Assembly: GCA_928212115.1 (NCBI GenBank)
Contig: CAKMRJ010005412.1
Coordinates: 252,322,596 to 252,386,595 of the forward strand
Origin: Lactuca virosa
Taxonomy: Eukaryota; Streptophyta; Magnoliopsida; Asterales; Asteraceae
Direction: 5' to 3'
Length of the DNA: 64,000 nt
The position numbers and the translations under genes are program-made. Shown piece by piece: positions 1 through 11,448 of this stretch; the stretch's first letter is position 1; each line of letters opens with the position of its first letter. The notes beneath the pieces are model-generated. The model had not been told where the DNA came from. It searched no databases and saw only the letters and a program-made list of their open reading frames with translations.

Positions 1-194
1 TTACTGATTGGGTACTTTGACTTTGCTCTCACATCAGGTTCATATTGTTTCTTCGGTACTCCTCTATTGATACGAGGAGGCAATCTTGATTCCCTTTCTG
101 TTTCGGTTTCCTGCACAACATTATCAACAAAAAATTCATTATTGTTATCATTTGTCTCTTCTTGTGACGGTTCTGGCATGGTGGTGGTTGTACT
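1..194 (-). pseudogene. Copia pol fragment (spacer between integrase and reverse transcriptase)
   Basis: Read on the minus strand this is acidic, low-complexity polyprotein sequence of the type that links integrase to reverse transcriptase in plant Copia elements. It ends at the window edge with a YPIS-like motif that normally precedes RT. It is the continuation of the Copia polyprotein at 13986-15892. The two parts share the duplicated pentamer at 190-194 and 13986-13990, and the reading frame is continuous if the intervening 13.8 kb plus one duplication copy is ignored. The RT and RNase H part lies outside the window. Confidence 0.75.
190..194. repeat. Target-site duplication GTACT, left copy
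   Basis: GTACT directly precedes the LTR starting TGTTGGG at 195. The identical pentamer follows the LTR ending CCAACA at 13985. Both copies lie in the same Copia ORF, so they are the footprint of one integration event by the outer pair of LTRs. Confidence 0.85.
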
Positions 195-992
195 TGTTGG
201 GTTATGAGCACTACAACATTCCTATGGTGTACATGCAAACCCTAAAGCTTTGGATCTAGTTTGTCTAATGAACATGCAATAATCATCCAAAGCCATAAAC
301 CCTAGATCTAGCATGCGATAATCAATAACATAGAATTAGGGTTTAGATATTACCTTGATTGTTATGTAGCAATAACAATCTCAATTCCTTCTTGTATTGT
401 TCTGAAAGCTTAGTGTCACAAGTGTCACACCCTAATGGAGTCACAAACAACCATAAAAAAAAGGAATGAAGAAGGAGAAGAGAGAGAGAACACACAAAAA
501 TGTCTAGAAATCCTAAGGAATCAGTTAGCCACGTTTGGTGCCCTAGGGGTCCTTAAATATGTGAGGCTATTAGGTTTTGAACTAGTAAACCCTAATCTGA
601 CTGCTTAGGCCCTAAGCAGCCCATGGACTCCTCCTTTAGAGGCCTTGGACGAATTCTAATGGGTTTCCCCATAGATTTCGTCCACTCCATCCTCTATGGA
701 GTCCATTAGCCCAATATCCAACTATCACACAATTGACAGTTCTAGTCCCCTTTATTTAATTAATGTCTTTAGCCACAAAATTAATTCTGATTAATTCTTG
801 ACTATATTAATTAAATAATATGATTTTCTCTTAATATATTATTCATATAATATATTAAAAAATCATAATTAATCTCTTTCTCCATAAATCATCTTATCAA
901 GTTGCTTTGGTGAAGGCAACCCAAAAGGACCATGCTCGCAATCGGGTCAAGTACATACCAAAATAGTTATGGGCTTAGACATTAATCCAACA
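195..992 (-). repeat. LTR-A (3' LTR of compound element)
   Basis: A 798-bp terminal repeat, TGTTGGG...CCAACA. It aligns along its length with 7053-7852 and 13181-13985. Purine-rich sequence on the minus strand (AAGTGGGAGAC) abuts its inner edge at 993 and serves as the polypurine tract, which makes this the 3' LTR. Confidence 0.85.
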
Positions 993-3900
993 GTCTCCCA
1001 CTTGGATAAGTCTAATAACTATTATGCGTATGACTTCAGATCCTGATCAGCAATCGTAGCTTTCAAAAGCCGCTGTCAACTCTGATCTTATCAGATACGC
1101 GTCCTTTAGATAAGGGATCATATATTCCTCCATTCTAGATATCGTATAGACGTGAGACATGGATTGAAATCATTCTCTCAGTCTATGTGTTGTTTCCCAA
1201 TTTCCGATTTATGACAACTGACTAATTGAACAAATCAAACCAGTCCTGGCCCGGCCGAGCACTTTATGTTTGTCATCACTAAATCATCGAGGGGCCCACA
1301 TATATCGTTTTTATCCTACATTGGGTAAAAGGAACGGATAAACTTTAACTCAATGCTCGCTTGTATTTACTCACCGAATCACACACAACAAATGTTTTTA
1401 TAACACCAAGTTACTGGTGCGTTTACATATTATCAATGTGCAACCGACTCGCAAGATACAACTCACACATCTCTTTCAAGAATATAAGATATTATCGTCT
1501 CACTCACACCAATCACTCGTGATAAATCCATGAAGCGATCCAAGTGAGCGTGGGTTTAATCCAATGCTCAAATCATATTCATAAGCACTCATGAACGTTG
1601 TAGCAAACTTTTGCTATGTCTAATACACTTTAGACAATCTACATACCAACTCATGACAATCTTCTTTCATACCTACTCCCAAAGTATGAGCGATTGTGGA
1701 ATGTTCAAATAATTCGATTATTCTTAAATAACTCAATTATTTAGGGAGTCAAAACATGCAAAGTGAAACACAATAATAATCGAATCCAATATGGTCTCAT
1801 CCTTTTGAGTATAAATAAACTCCTTTTATTCAATCACCATATTGATTACACATTATTCATTGTATAATGTTTCGGGAAATCAACTTTTATTTGAATTATA
1901 ACAACAATTGTCCCATGCTCTTAGCATGCACACTTTGTTTACTTATGGTCCTTACTCTGTGAAATAGATCTATTGAAAACATTTTCAACAAAACTCATTT
2001 CACAATTCCTAATCCTTATCAATTAGTGTAAGATACAAAATCTTCTCGCCACTACTAGAATATGTTAGATTCTTACACTTTATGCATGGTCCTTTCGTAA
2101 TGTCACACACACAAAAGTCACCAAGACTCGACCAATGAAATTACAAAATGCTCTATTGGAGATTGTTACAAGACAATTCCATAGATGTGAAGTCTCACAT
2201 TCAAAGTACATTCCTTTGAACATCCTTCTTGCATAAAAGTTTCTAATCTAGACATAAACTCTTAACGTCCAACTCCCAATATGGAAACATTTCCATATTT
2301 TCCATATGACAACTCATTTAAATAGAATCTTATCTATTCATAATAATGTCAATATGGTCCATCCATGACTATACTTCTAACTGTCCACAAGTGACCAATC
2401 CTTGGCGAACCTTAGATTATCCTTGACAGTTGTTTAACTAATTCAGTCAATCCGTTCTAGTCCTCTTTCTCTTAATGCCCTAGGCATTTGGAAATTTTAG
2501 AACGATCGAATATTACAACAGACATGATACTTTGCCAGCTTTTGCTATAATATTTCTATTTCTATTTGCCATGTTCTCACGATTGAACTATGAAGAGGGA
2601 TGCTGTAATCATAATCGAGTGTGAGAACACAACAATTATTTCCATATATAGAATTCTCTTACGTGAATCCTTTCAACATAACATTCATATATCTTTTTGA
2701 CTAAATTTGATAAAATTTATCGATCTAAACCTTTAGATTTGAAACGAAGTATAATATTCTCTCCCTTAATTATAGCAAAACAATTTTCAACCTATGCAAC
2801 TTTGCAAAGTGAAACTTTTGTTTTCTATAATTAATATTGCTAACTTGCAATAATAATCATGCTCCCACTAACATGATGATTATATCCATACTAGCATAAC
2901 ATTTATGCTCCCACTAGCTTTGACACGTATTCAGAAACAGCTGAACTTCTAGAAAACAATACTTATTGACTTCCAAAGTTCATATTTCCAATACGATTGC
3001 TTCGATAAGCCTTTATCTAAGCTTCTCAAATTCACACACCTTTCCTTAGATAGCTCACATGTGTGTCTAAACTAATTCAGAACTTATATTACTAAGTCCC
3101 AAATGTTCAGACTAATTGCCAAATCTCACAATTCGAACTATGAAGAGGGATGCCGTAATCATAATCGAATTTGAGAATGCAATTTACATAATCGCTATCT
3201 CCTTAAAATCTCTCTTAGTGAAAGCGTTTCCTCACAATCATTTTCATGAAGGAGAGAAACCTTATGACACTTAGATTTTATGGTGCATGTGTTCCTATCC
3301 ATGTAAATTTGTCATAAGCATAATCGTAAGATAATGTTTGTGACAAATTCAAACTCTTATGGACAGAACTTGTTCATTCTTAATTTCTTGCCATCAAGGG
3401 TCCCACCATTGCTTCCAAGTTATTAATCAGCTCACCCCTATCTTTCAATGTACTTTCTATTGATCAAGGTGCCTTGCCTTTATGCATTCAATTGAGAACT
3501 CGTAGATCTCATATGCATAATCACTCAACTGGATTGGCACACAAAAATAATTTTGTCAACACGATAGGTTACAATCCTCAAGTCGTGTGCTAGTGTTAAT
3601 AGGTTTACTTCTTGATTTGTTCTTGAAACTTTTCAAGATCTTTAGACTCCCACTGACCTCTTGACATATAAGATTCTCTTGTCAAGAAACATTTCTTGAC
3701 AAACAAATACTCAAGAGTTAGTGTGTGTCTTTATCAAGACAAACCTACACACAATTTGGTACTAGCTGGTCTTTGTCTTACTCAAGACATCACAACTTAC
3801 CAAAATGTGCAAATGTAAGAACATTCCTACTTAAGATTATGTCACTCAAGTCACAATCTTGGAGTTTGACTCTAAGACTTGATTTTTTTTTGAACGAGGT

Positions 3901-4775
3901 ACGATTCATCTTAGTTACTTAACCCATTTTGACAATTCCCGATTCCTCTTCTTAGCCATACTGTACACAAGATGTCCTTAGAGGATGAATTGTAATATGG
4001 TTCCTTATAATCTTTAAGACGATCATAAACAATACAAAAGTACTCTCCCTTCTTCTTAGATTGGAGAAAACCTTTTATCTTTCTGCCTAATTGATTCTTC
4101 TTATTCGTTCTGCTATTCATTGAAACTTTTCAATGATTCAGAATCATACTTAATCTTTTAAGTATAATCATATTTACTAATCTTTTAGTAAATCATGACG
4201 AATATTTTATCGTTCTTTGTGGTGGACTTGACCAGTGCACAACATTGTGTACCAGATCTCATAGTCTTCACTTGACTCACATACTTATGTGAACAAGGAA
4301 TTAGTCTCAATTTTCCAAATACGAAGGTTCTCATTCATCACACAATACCAGTTGCATGATTCCAAGTTTTTGTCCAATTGAAACTTGGGCGATGAGAATC
4401 TTTCCTCATTTGGTAAATTTCTGACATTACCACAAATAACATAACTAAGAATCAAATCCATTCACAATATTGCTAACAATAGAACCATTCAAACACCAAT
4501 TTTTCATAAAATCCATCGCAAGGAACATAAATAAGATAAATCAAAAATTATTTTATTGCGGAAATATATTGTCCTTACAATGCGATTACAAATGAAATAT
4601 GTAAATATTACTTAGCAATCTATCCTAACTCTAAAGTAGTAGCTCAAATATCTGATCCTTGAATCATGCGATCGAAATCCATTTCTTCGCGATCAGACTC
4701 AACTTGCTCCTTCCTTTAAGCTTCCTTTCCTTTCTTCGATCCTTCAAAACATTGAAATGTAATCTTATCACATCA
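993..4775 (-). mobile_element. Non-coding internal region of the TR-GAG/LARD-like element
   Basis: About 3.8 kb with no credible coding sequence on either strand; short ORFs here are random. It begins with the purine tract and a CCCACTTGGATAAGTC-type conserved segment next to LTR-A. One imperfect direct repeat (around 2585-2618 and 3135-3168, sharing GAACTATGAAGAGGGATG) lies 550 bp apart, suggesting an internal duplication. Such long conserved non-coding interiors are typical of large non-autonomous derivatives (LARDs). Confidence 0.6.
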
Positions 4776-5417
4776 TCATGTATTAATAATCTCCAAATAG
4801 GATCTTAATAGAGTTAGATAATGGATTTTACCTGAAGTAGAGTCATACATCTTGACTCTCCCATCTCTTAGATCTCTCAGGTAGTCAGACTCAGCCTTTC
4901 TCTTGCGTAGAGAAAACTTTTCTAGACTTCCAATGTTACCATTGCCCATAGAGGGTTGGGATATTGATTTACCAGACAAATTTGCTGACCAGTGCGCCAA
5001 ATCATTTCTGATTCAGCAGCAATAAGCAAATAAGTCAAATCAATAAGGGTCATGTCGTGGTCCATCATATAGTACTCTCTAACGAACTTACCATATGATT
5101 CGGGAAGTGACTGAGAAACCAAGTCAACAGCCAACTTCTTTGGGACATCGACACCCAACATCCTAACCTGTCAATGTGTGACATCATCTTTAAGATGTGA
5201 GCACACGACTTTCCATCTTTCGTGTCTTTTCCAATAGGGCTTGAGTGACCTTGAACTTTTCAAGTCTTCGAACACGTGGGTCAGGGAGAATTATTGGAGG
5301 AGGTGGAGGAAATGAAGCATGATTTCCATTTCCACAACACAATCGTGGAACATCATCTTCACGTGGAAAACTTTTTCCAACGGATTTAGGAAGACCATAG
5401 TTGTCAGACTTTGACAT
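4776..5417 (-). pseudogene. Decayed Copia-type gag of non-autonomous element
   Basis: Minus strand. The N-terminus starts MSKSDNYGLPK, has a polyproline run, and leads through at least two frameshifts into a gag core. That core (about 5161-4990) has the pattern PKKLAVDLVSQSLPESY, then FVREYY, TLIDLTYLL and AAE, which matches the UBN2/Retrotran_gag family of Copia gag. No zinc knuckle, protease, integrase or RT follows; the frame runs into non-coding DNA. A gag-only coding capacity between LTRs is the definition of TR-GAG elements. The gene is dead from frameshifts, so this copy could only move if gag were supplied in trans. Confidence 0.65.
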
Positions 5418-6194
5418 CTATGAAACGGGAGAAAATTCAAGTTTAGTTGATTGAGTCCTTAATAAAACACCAAATGAGATATTAAGGCTAGGACCCAACA
5501 CATATCCTACAAATTGGAAGAGGATGTCGTAATCCAACTCGCAGAACATTTGAAGGTAGGTAAATGACGATTTACCAATTTCCACCATGAAAAACGAAAA
5601 GAAGGTTAAGTTTTAAATGAATTGAAACTCCTAGATCTTTTGAGATTCATTGAACTTTTCAATGTCATGTTTAATCTCGATTATGCCCTTCATTTGTGAC
5701 TGGGATGCCGAGGATCACAAATAAGGTGTGAATAACCATGCGAATGTACGTGGTGCCCTCAATGTTACAGTCACCTAATCGACGTGCCGGTTAACCACAC
5801 ACGCTCCATCGATCTATGACAAACATCGAGTCACCCTTCGCTACTAATGCCAAACCCAACTTAGTGTGCCGGTTAACCACACACGCTCCACTAATTGTCT
5901 CGACAAGGGGTACAAAGTGTAATTCCATGGAATTGCATCGATTTCACTTTTTCCTAAAGTAACTAAGATTGGGATTTTTTGTAAACATTTAGTTACTTTA
6001 TTCATTATACTTTTAATGAGGAGAGGGTTTTCCCTATCCTACCCGTTCGGCTAACGACCCCTACCAATCAAAGGAGCGGTGGGTCAAGAGTGGACACCCA
6101 TTAAACCGGCATTTTATAGGCCATAACCTTATACCCCCTTATAGATCGGCTTCGTGAATGAGGCCTACTAACGGTAAGACTAGCAGTTTAAGTT

Positions 6195-6233
<39 letters not shown>

Positions 6234-7038
6234 GACTTTTAATGTTATATATAGTATAAGGTGTATTTTACACTTTTAAAATACTAGGTGGTTTAATTTT
6301 ATAAATTGCACTTTTAATTTAATTAAATATAAACCATATCATTATGGATTTATTAACTCTCTTTTAATTATACTTTTAATTAACTTAATAAAACCATAAG
6401 GGTGTAATTTGAACTTTTCAAAACTAGGGTTTTAGAATTTAAAATTTCAAAATTAAACTTTTAATCAAAAAATTTAAATTCCAAAACTTGAGGGCAAGTT
6501 TTGAAACATTTCAAAACATTAGGGTTTAGAATTTAAATATTTCAAAAATTAAACTTTTAATAAAAATTTAAATTCCAATGTTATGGTTTACCTATTTAAA
6601 TTTTAAAACTAAAACCTTTAGAGTTCAAATGTAAACTATAAACCTAAGGGGTGTAAATTGAAACTTTTCAAACTTACTAGGTCAAATATTTACTTATAAT
6701 AATCCTATATTATCCATATTTAACCAAATCCATCAATTTTGATGAGGATAACCCTTTCAAACTTGAAAATTCGGATTTTGGCAAGAAAAACGAGTTTTGG
6801 TAACTATCCTCAACAAAATCTGGCAGAAAAATCGAAAATCCCGAAAATCTTTCTGTCTGACAGCTAAACTCGTCGAGTTCACATTTGGAACTCGTCGAGT
6901 TCATCCAACTCGTCGAGTTCGTCCAACTCGTCGAGTTTCACATTGGAACTCGTCGAGTTCATTAGACAGAAAGCCCAAAAACGATTTTCAAGCAAGCAAT
7001 GAACAATTAAGCATCAAAAACATCAAACAAACAGCCTA
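5418..7038 (-). mobile_element. Leader (5' UTR) of second TR-GAG copy
   Basis: This lies between the primer site and gag. It is AT-rich, with a (TA)n run at about 6199-6228, a 25-bp exact direct repeat at 5784-5808 and 5866-5890, and a palindrome cluster at 6867-6962. The part from about 5990 to 7052 is collinear with 12121-13180 at high similarity. That shared block shows both are leaders of the same family. Confidence 0.6.
6867..6962. repeat. Cluster of five AACTCGTCGAGTT palindromes
   Basis: Five copies of the near-perfect palindrome ACTCGTCGAGT occur in 96 bp, spaced about 16-22 bp, just downstream of the primer site in element orientation. The equivalent place in the other copy (13017-13090) has four copies with different flanks. 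The same word recurs in unrelated Gypsy LTRs at about 26702-26812 and 44590-44700. Confidence 0.9.
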
Positions 7039-7051
7039 GGCTCTGATACCA
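7039..7051 (-). other. Primer-binding site (initiator Met tRNA)
   Basis: The minus strand reads TGGTATCAGAGCC, the standard plant Copia/Gypsy primer site complementary to the initiator methionine tRNA, one base from LTR-B. It sets the orientation as minus. Confidence 0.9.
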
Positions 7052-7052
7052 C

Positions 7053-7852
7053 TGATGGGTTTTGAGCACTACATCATTCCTATGGTGTACATACAAACCC
7101 TAAAGCTTTGGATCTAGTTTGTCTAATGAACATGCAATAATCATCCAAAGCCATAAACCCTAGATTTAGCATGTGATAATCAATATTAACATAAGAATAG
7201 GGTTTAGATCTTACCTTTGATTGTTATGTAGTAATAACAATCTATTCCTTCTTGTAATTGGCTTCTGAAAGCTTAGTGTCACAAATGTCACACCTCTAAT
7301 GGCTCACAAACACCAAGAGCAAGAGGATGACTTAGGAGAAGAGAAGGAGGCACCAAAAAAACGTCCAAGAACCCTAAGGAATGCTTAGCCACGTTTTTGG
7401 TGCCCCATGGGTCTTTAAATATGTGAGGCTATTAGGGTTTTGAACTAGGAAACCCTAATCTGACTGCTTAGGCCCTAAGCAGCCCATGGACTCCCTCCTT
7501 AGAGGCCTTGGACGAATTCTTATGGGTTTCCCCATAGATTTCGTCCACTCCATCCTCTATGGAGTCTATTAGCCCAATATTCAACTATCACACAATTGAC
7601 AGTTCTAGTCCCCTTTATTTAATTAATATCTTTTAGTCACAAAATTAATTAATTCTTGACTATTAGTAATTAAATAATATGATTTCTCTTTTAATATATT
7701 ATTCATATAATATATTAATAAATCATAATTAATCTCTTTCTCCACAAATCATCCTATCAAGTTGCTTTGGTGAAGGCAACCCAAAAGGAGCATGCTCGCA
7801 ATCGGGTCAAGTACATAGCAAAATAGTTATGGGCTTAGACACTAATCCAACA
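7053..7852 (-). repeat. LTR-B (internal, third LTR copy)
   Basis: An 800-bp LTR, TGATGGG...CCAACA, next to a primer site on its left. It diverges from LTR-A and LTR-C at shared diagnostic positions: it lacks the ATTCTGATTAATTC variant and differs in the run after TCCAAGAACCC. Its outer flank (AAAAT) does not match GTACT, so it is not the partner LTR of the insertion bounded by A and C. Confidence 0.85.
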
Positions 7853-9394
7853 AAAATTTCGAGAATTTTTTTTTATTATTATAAATCTATACCGACGACG
7901 TATCGTCGGGACAAGGGTTGGCTATGTCGACGACATGTCATCGGGACAGATATAACTATGCCGACGACATGTCGCCGGGAAAGGTTTCCAACCTTTTTTA
8001 TTGTTAAAAGTTATACCGACGACATGTCATCGGTATAGGTTTTTTTTTTAAAAAAAAAATATTTTTCACAGATTTGTTATATTTACCAAAACCTTTTTCT
8101 AAAACAAAACCAATACATATGCAGCAAAATAATATCAAACGTTTAATAACCATAAGACTTCAAAATCTACTATACATAGCAAAATTGTAGGGGACTCAAA
8201 TATGCCCGTATAAGTGTATGGAACTCAAATAAAATAAAAATGTAGCACTTTTATAATTTATAAATTCTATAACCATGCAACTAAACATGCAATCACTACC
8301 TAAAACAACTAGGTGTGGGGTCCGGTTACATGTCAGGCTGATTGAGTACATGGTTGCTGCCTCATGATGGATTTCAGATTAGCTTTCTCCTTTATTTTGC
8401 AAGTTGGTTGTTGTTTCTAGGTGGACTTTGAAGTTTGTTGCTATTTTTGGTGCTACCTCAAAACTTCTTTGCATCTATCTTTCTGTTCTGGTGCTCAGTT
8501 GGTTTTGTTGCTATTTTTCTGTTTTGTATCTCATTTGTTTGTACTTGCCAGCCTCCTACTGGATTCACTTTTGTATATAATATTTTCCTTACCGTTGAAG
8601 AAAAATCAATCTTTCTTGATTATTTCTTGAGTCATTGTAGTCTATATAGATGACTATGATTTCTCTTTCATGTGTTTCTAGCAGCAACATGCCCTGTCGA
8701 ATCTGTAGCTTAATAAATAAATCCATCAATTTTGTTTCAATATGTTAATAAAAACATTTGAACTTTTGAAACAAATGATCTAACAAATGAACAACAAACA
8801 AAAATTAGAATATAAATGACACTTCAGTAAAATTTAGTCACAAAACTGCAAATTCATAAAACAGAAGTTAAAATTTCTAAATGAAATCTTTGTCCACTTA
8901 ATCACTTATGTATAATTATGCATTCCTTCAACAAATATCAGTTTCAAACAATAATCAAATTAGTATAGACATTAAAGAACTAAAAAGCGTTCCTTTTGTT
9001 ATTAGTATATCATAAATTACTCATTGAGCAAAACACGAACTACTTCACTAAAAATTTGATAAAATAAAACGTTAGTCAATATTTAGTTAACATTTGATAA
9101 ACAACAATTACATGACGACGACACGGAATAAAAATAAATGTAAATTACATTTGTCGTGACATATACCGACGACATGTCGTCGGCATAGACTTTTACAAGA
9201 CCGCGAAAAAGTTTTCGTTTCCCCCTGAAGCTGTGCAGATGACATGTCGTCTGCATAACGTTTCCGGTCAAACTAAATTGGTCAAAGTTGGCAAAAGCTA
9301 TGTCGACGACGTGTCGTCGGTATAACCTTGCTTGTAGCGACGACTTCTGTCGTCTGGGTAGGTGTCGTACCCATAGATAGTTAGTCTTGTAGTG
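7853..9394. mobile_element. CACTA DNA transposon fragment, one terminus intact
   Basis: The right end read on the minus strand begins CACTACAAGACTAAC, the hallmark CACTA terminus, followed by TTT at 9395-9397. Subterminal repeats of the word CCGACGACATGTCGTCGG lie at about 7888-8035 and 9160-9340; in this superfamily such repeats are transposase binding sites. The left terminus is missing where LTR-B abuts. No transposase ORF is present. The segment 8330-8660 is T-rich and transcript-like but was not identified. Confidence 0.75.
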
Positions 9395-9414
9395 TTTAGT
9401 TGTATCAATTACAT

Positions 9415-9477
<63 letters not shown>

Positions 9478-10356
9478 TCTTCTAAATTCCTGCCTTGCTA
9501 ACCTCCAATAACTAACCAAAGATAACTAATATGATTATACGTCAAAATAGTATGTTATGTTAGAATTTAGAAAAATCTAAGAGTCCATCTCTCAAGGATA
9601 TAGGAAAGTGCAACATTCCAACCCCAAACCTAAAGTTAAACTCTTAAGATAGTTTCGATGAAAACAATCTTGTGTTACACCTGGCGTGATCCATGTGTGA
9701 GGATTGATTAAACTGGATCGTAGGGGATTGCATGTATACTATCTTTTTCCTTTATTTGTTTTTTTAAAAGAAATTTATGAATTGGGTTGGGAATATAGTC
9801 TGGATGTAGTGACTAGTTTGTAATCTCCAAAGAAGAAGAATAAGAAAGAAGCAAGACTTTGGGGGCAAGATCACCGATTAAATTATGCTACCCGCACAAA
9901 GTATGCAGACAATTTGATGAACAAGTTTTTGTCAAAATCGTATATTTCACATTCATTTTGACCTTTTCTTATTCTCAAAACATGCTTCGTTGACTTCCAG
10001 AAGCATCATATGCCAAACATGTTTAGATAGGATAGGAATGATATAACTCAAGGTTTGACTTGAATTTAAACACAGCAATATCATATGTATATGCTAAATT
10101 CTTCAAGACAATTGATATAGGAATTGCAACTATTCGACTCTTGAACTTAGCCTAGCCTAGCCTTGTTCTTCCTTACTAATTACTAACTGAATTTGCTCCT
10201 GGTCTCTCTTCTCTATAGAGAAAGGGAAACCAGGCTTTAAAATTACAACAACAAAAAAAACCCACATGTGGGGGAAAATCCTTCAAATAAACACAAACTC
10301 CTTTAATTAAGATTTCGGCAGTGAACTTTATGTCGAGAAGTTACAAACAATTAATT
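9395..10356. other. Non-coding interval with (TA)n microsatellite
   Basis: A (TA)n run covers about 9417-9474. The rest, up to the stop codon of the minus-strand ORF, shows no supported gene or element end. It may be the 3' flank of the small gene at 10357-10734. Confidence 0.5.
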
Positions 10357-10734
10357 TTAGTTACCATGAGTCAGTGCTCCGGCCGACGGCGGCGGCTTAG
10401 TCATGGATCCGTCATGAACTTTCAAATGTTCAGTACCTGAAGTCGATTGTTGAGGATTGACAGCGTTAAGGGAGGGAGGAATAGCAGCAAGATCTTTTAT
10501 GTCCAGGTTTTGGGTCAAAGACGGAGGTCGTGGAGCCACATCTTGAAACGATAGTGGTTTGTCATTTGTATAATCGGAACCACCACGGTTTTGCCCGTCT
10601 TCTGCCGAAGAACGCACAAGCTTCCTGACTCCTGAGCGAGATGGTGGTTTGTTGTTGGTACCACCGGAACCAGCACGGTTTTGGCTGTCTTCTACCTGAG
10701 AAGGCCAAAACTTCCTAGATGGTGCTCGAGACAT
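10357..10734 (-). CDS. Small hydrophilic protein of unknown function, 125 aa
   Basis: A complete 125-codon ORF whose base composition is clearly richer in G+C than the surrounding transposon DNA. The start at 10734 was chosen because a TATA box (CCTATAAGTAGCC, 10791-10803 reversed) sits about 60 bp upstream, with ACGT-core motifs (CACGTAAC, ACTCACG) between them, as in a normal plant promoter. The protein is Ser/Pro/Asn/Gly-rich, without a signal peptide or membrane span. It has an internal direct repeat of about 22 residues (pattern EDsQNRaGSggTNnKPpS, residues about 15-34 and 44-65), so it arose in part by duplication. The family was not recognised and no function is proposed. It lies inside the foreign cargo of the compound element and may be a captured gene. 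Confidence 0.5.
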   Translation of the reverse strand: MSRAPSRKFWPSQVEDSQNRAGSGGTNNKPPSRSGVRKLVRSSAEDGQNRGGSDYTNDKPLSFQDVAPRPPSLTQNLDIKDLAAIPPSLNAVNPQQSTSGTEHLKVHDGSMTKPPPSAGALTHGN

Positions 10735-10790
10735 TGGAGGAAGAGATGTTGAATTGTTGAACGTGAGTTACGTGATTCCAGATTAAGAGG

Positions 10791-10803
10791 GCTACTTATA
10801 GGA
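10791..10803 (-). promoter_or_regulatory. TATA box of the 125-aa ORF
   Basis: The minus strand reads CCTATAAGTAGCC about 60 bp before the ATG, and a GTGCATG (RY-like) motif lies further upstream. The spacing is normal for a plant core promoter. The ABRE-like ACGT cores downstream are suggestive only. Confidence 0.5.
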
Positions 10804-10996
10804 ACAATACATGCACATCCAGTAAGGTTGCATTTTCCCTTGTGAAATAAATGTTTTTTTTTTTTAAAGTTATATTGATAAATAATTTTATTTTTATATT
10901 ATATTGAAAACGCGTTTTACGAAATTCAAACTCAATGGATATAGATTAACATATAAAATAATATTTGTGGAGTAAAAATGTAAAATGATATTTAAC

Positions 10997-11448
10997 CAAT
11001 GTTTTAAAACCCGGGTCGACCCGGCCGGTTCAACCGGTTGGACCGTGACCCGGGGTAGAAGGCGGGTCAATTAAGAACGTTTTTTTGTAAAAATACGGAC
11101 CGGATCGAACCGGCTGGGTTTCTCCTAAACCGTGGTTCGACCGCTTATGTTGAACCGGTTAAAACCGGATTGACCCGTTTTAATGAGGTTTGGATAGTTG
11201 GATACAAGTAGCGAACGCCAAAACAACGAGCCATTTGCGGTTTCTTCAATGTTTTTCAATGTTTAAATTTTGTGGACATCAAATTATTGGTTTTATATGT
11301 TTATGCATTATGCAGGAAAGCAAAAATATATAAAAAATAGAAAAAGATCATAAACCGGGTTGACCCGACGGTTCAACCGGTTGAACTGGTTGACCCGTGA
11401 ACCGGTCATCACACTGGGTCAACTAAAAACTCGGGTTTTAAAACATTG
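10997..11448. mobile_element. hAT MITE, 452 bp, intact
   Basis: The ends are CAATGTTTTAAAACCCG and its inverse CGGGTTTTAAAACATTG. A perfect 8-bp duplication TATTTAAC flanks it (10989-10996 and 11449-11456). Terminal CA(N)TG repeats and 8-bp duplications define the hAT superfamily. The interior is rich in GGTTCAACCGG/GGGTTGACCC motifs, partly mirrored between the halves, so it can fold back. There is no coding capacity. Confidence 0.9.

Noticed and set aside
29..238. 69-codon minus-strand ORF
   Set aside because: Wrong frame of the Copia pol spacer and it crosses the LTR-A boundary at 195.
7829..8038. 69-codon ORF over the CACTA subterminal repeats
   Set aside because: Starts in LTR-B and reads through repeated CCGACGACATGTCG words; not protein-like.
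8421..8653. Hydrophobic Leu/Phe-rich ORFs of 69-72 aa
   Set aside because: Two overlapping frames of T-rich DNA give the same appearance; composition artefact without start context.
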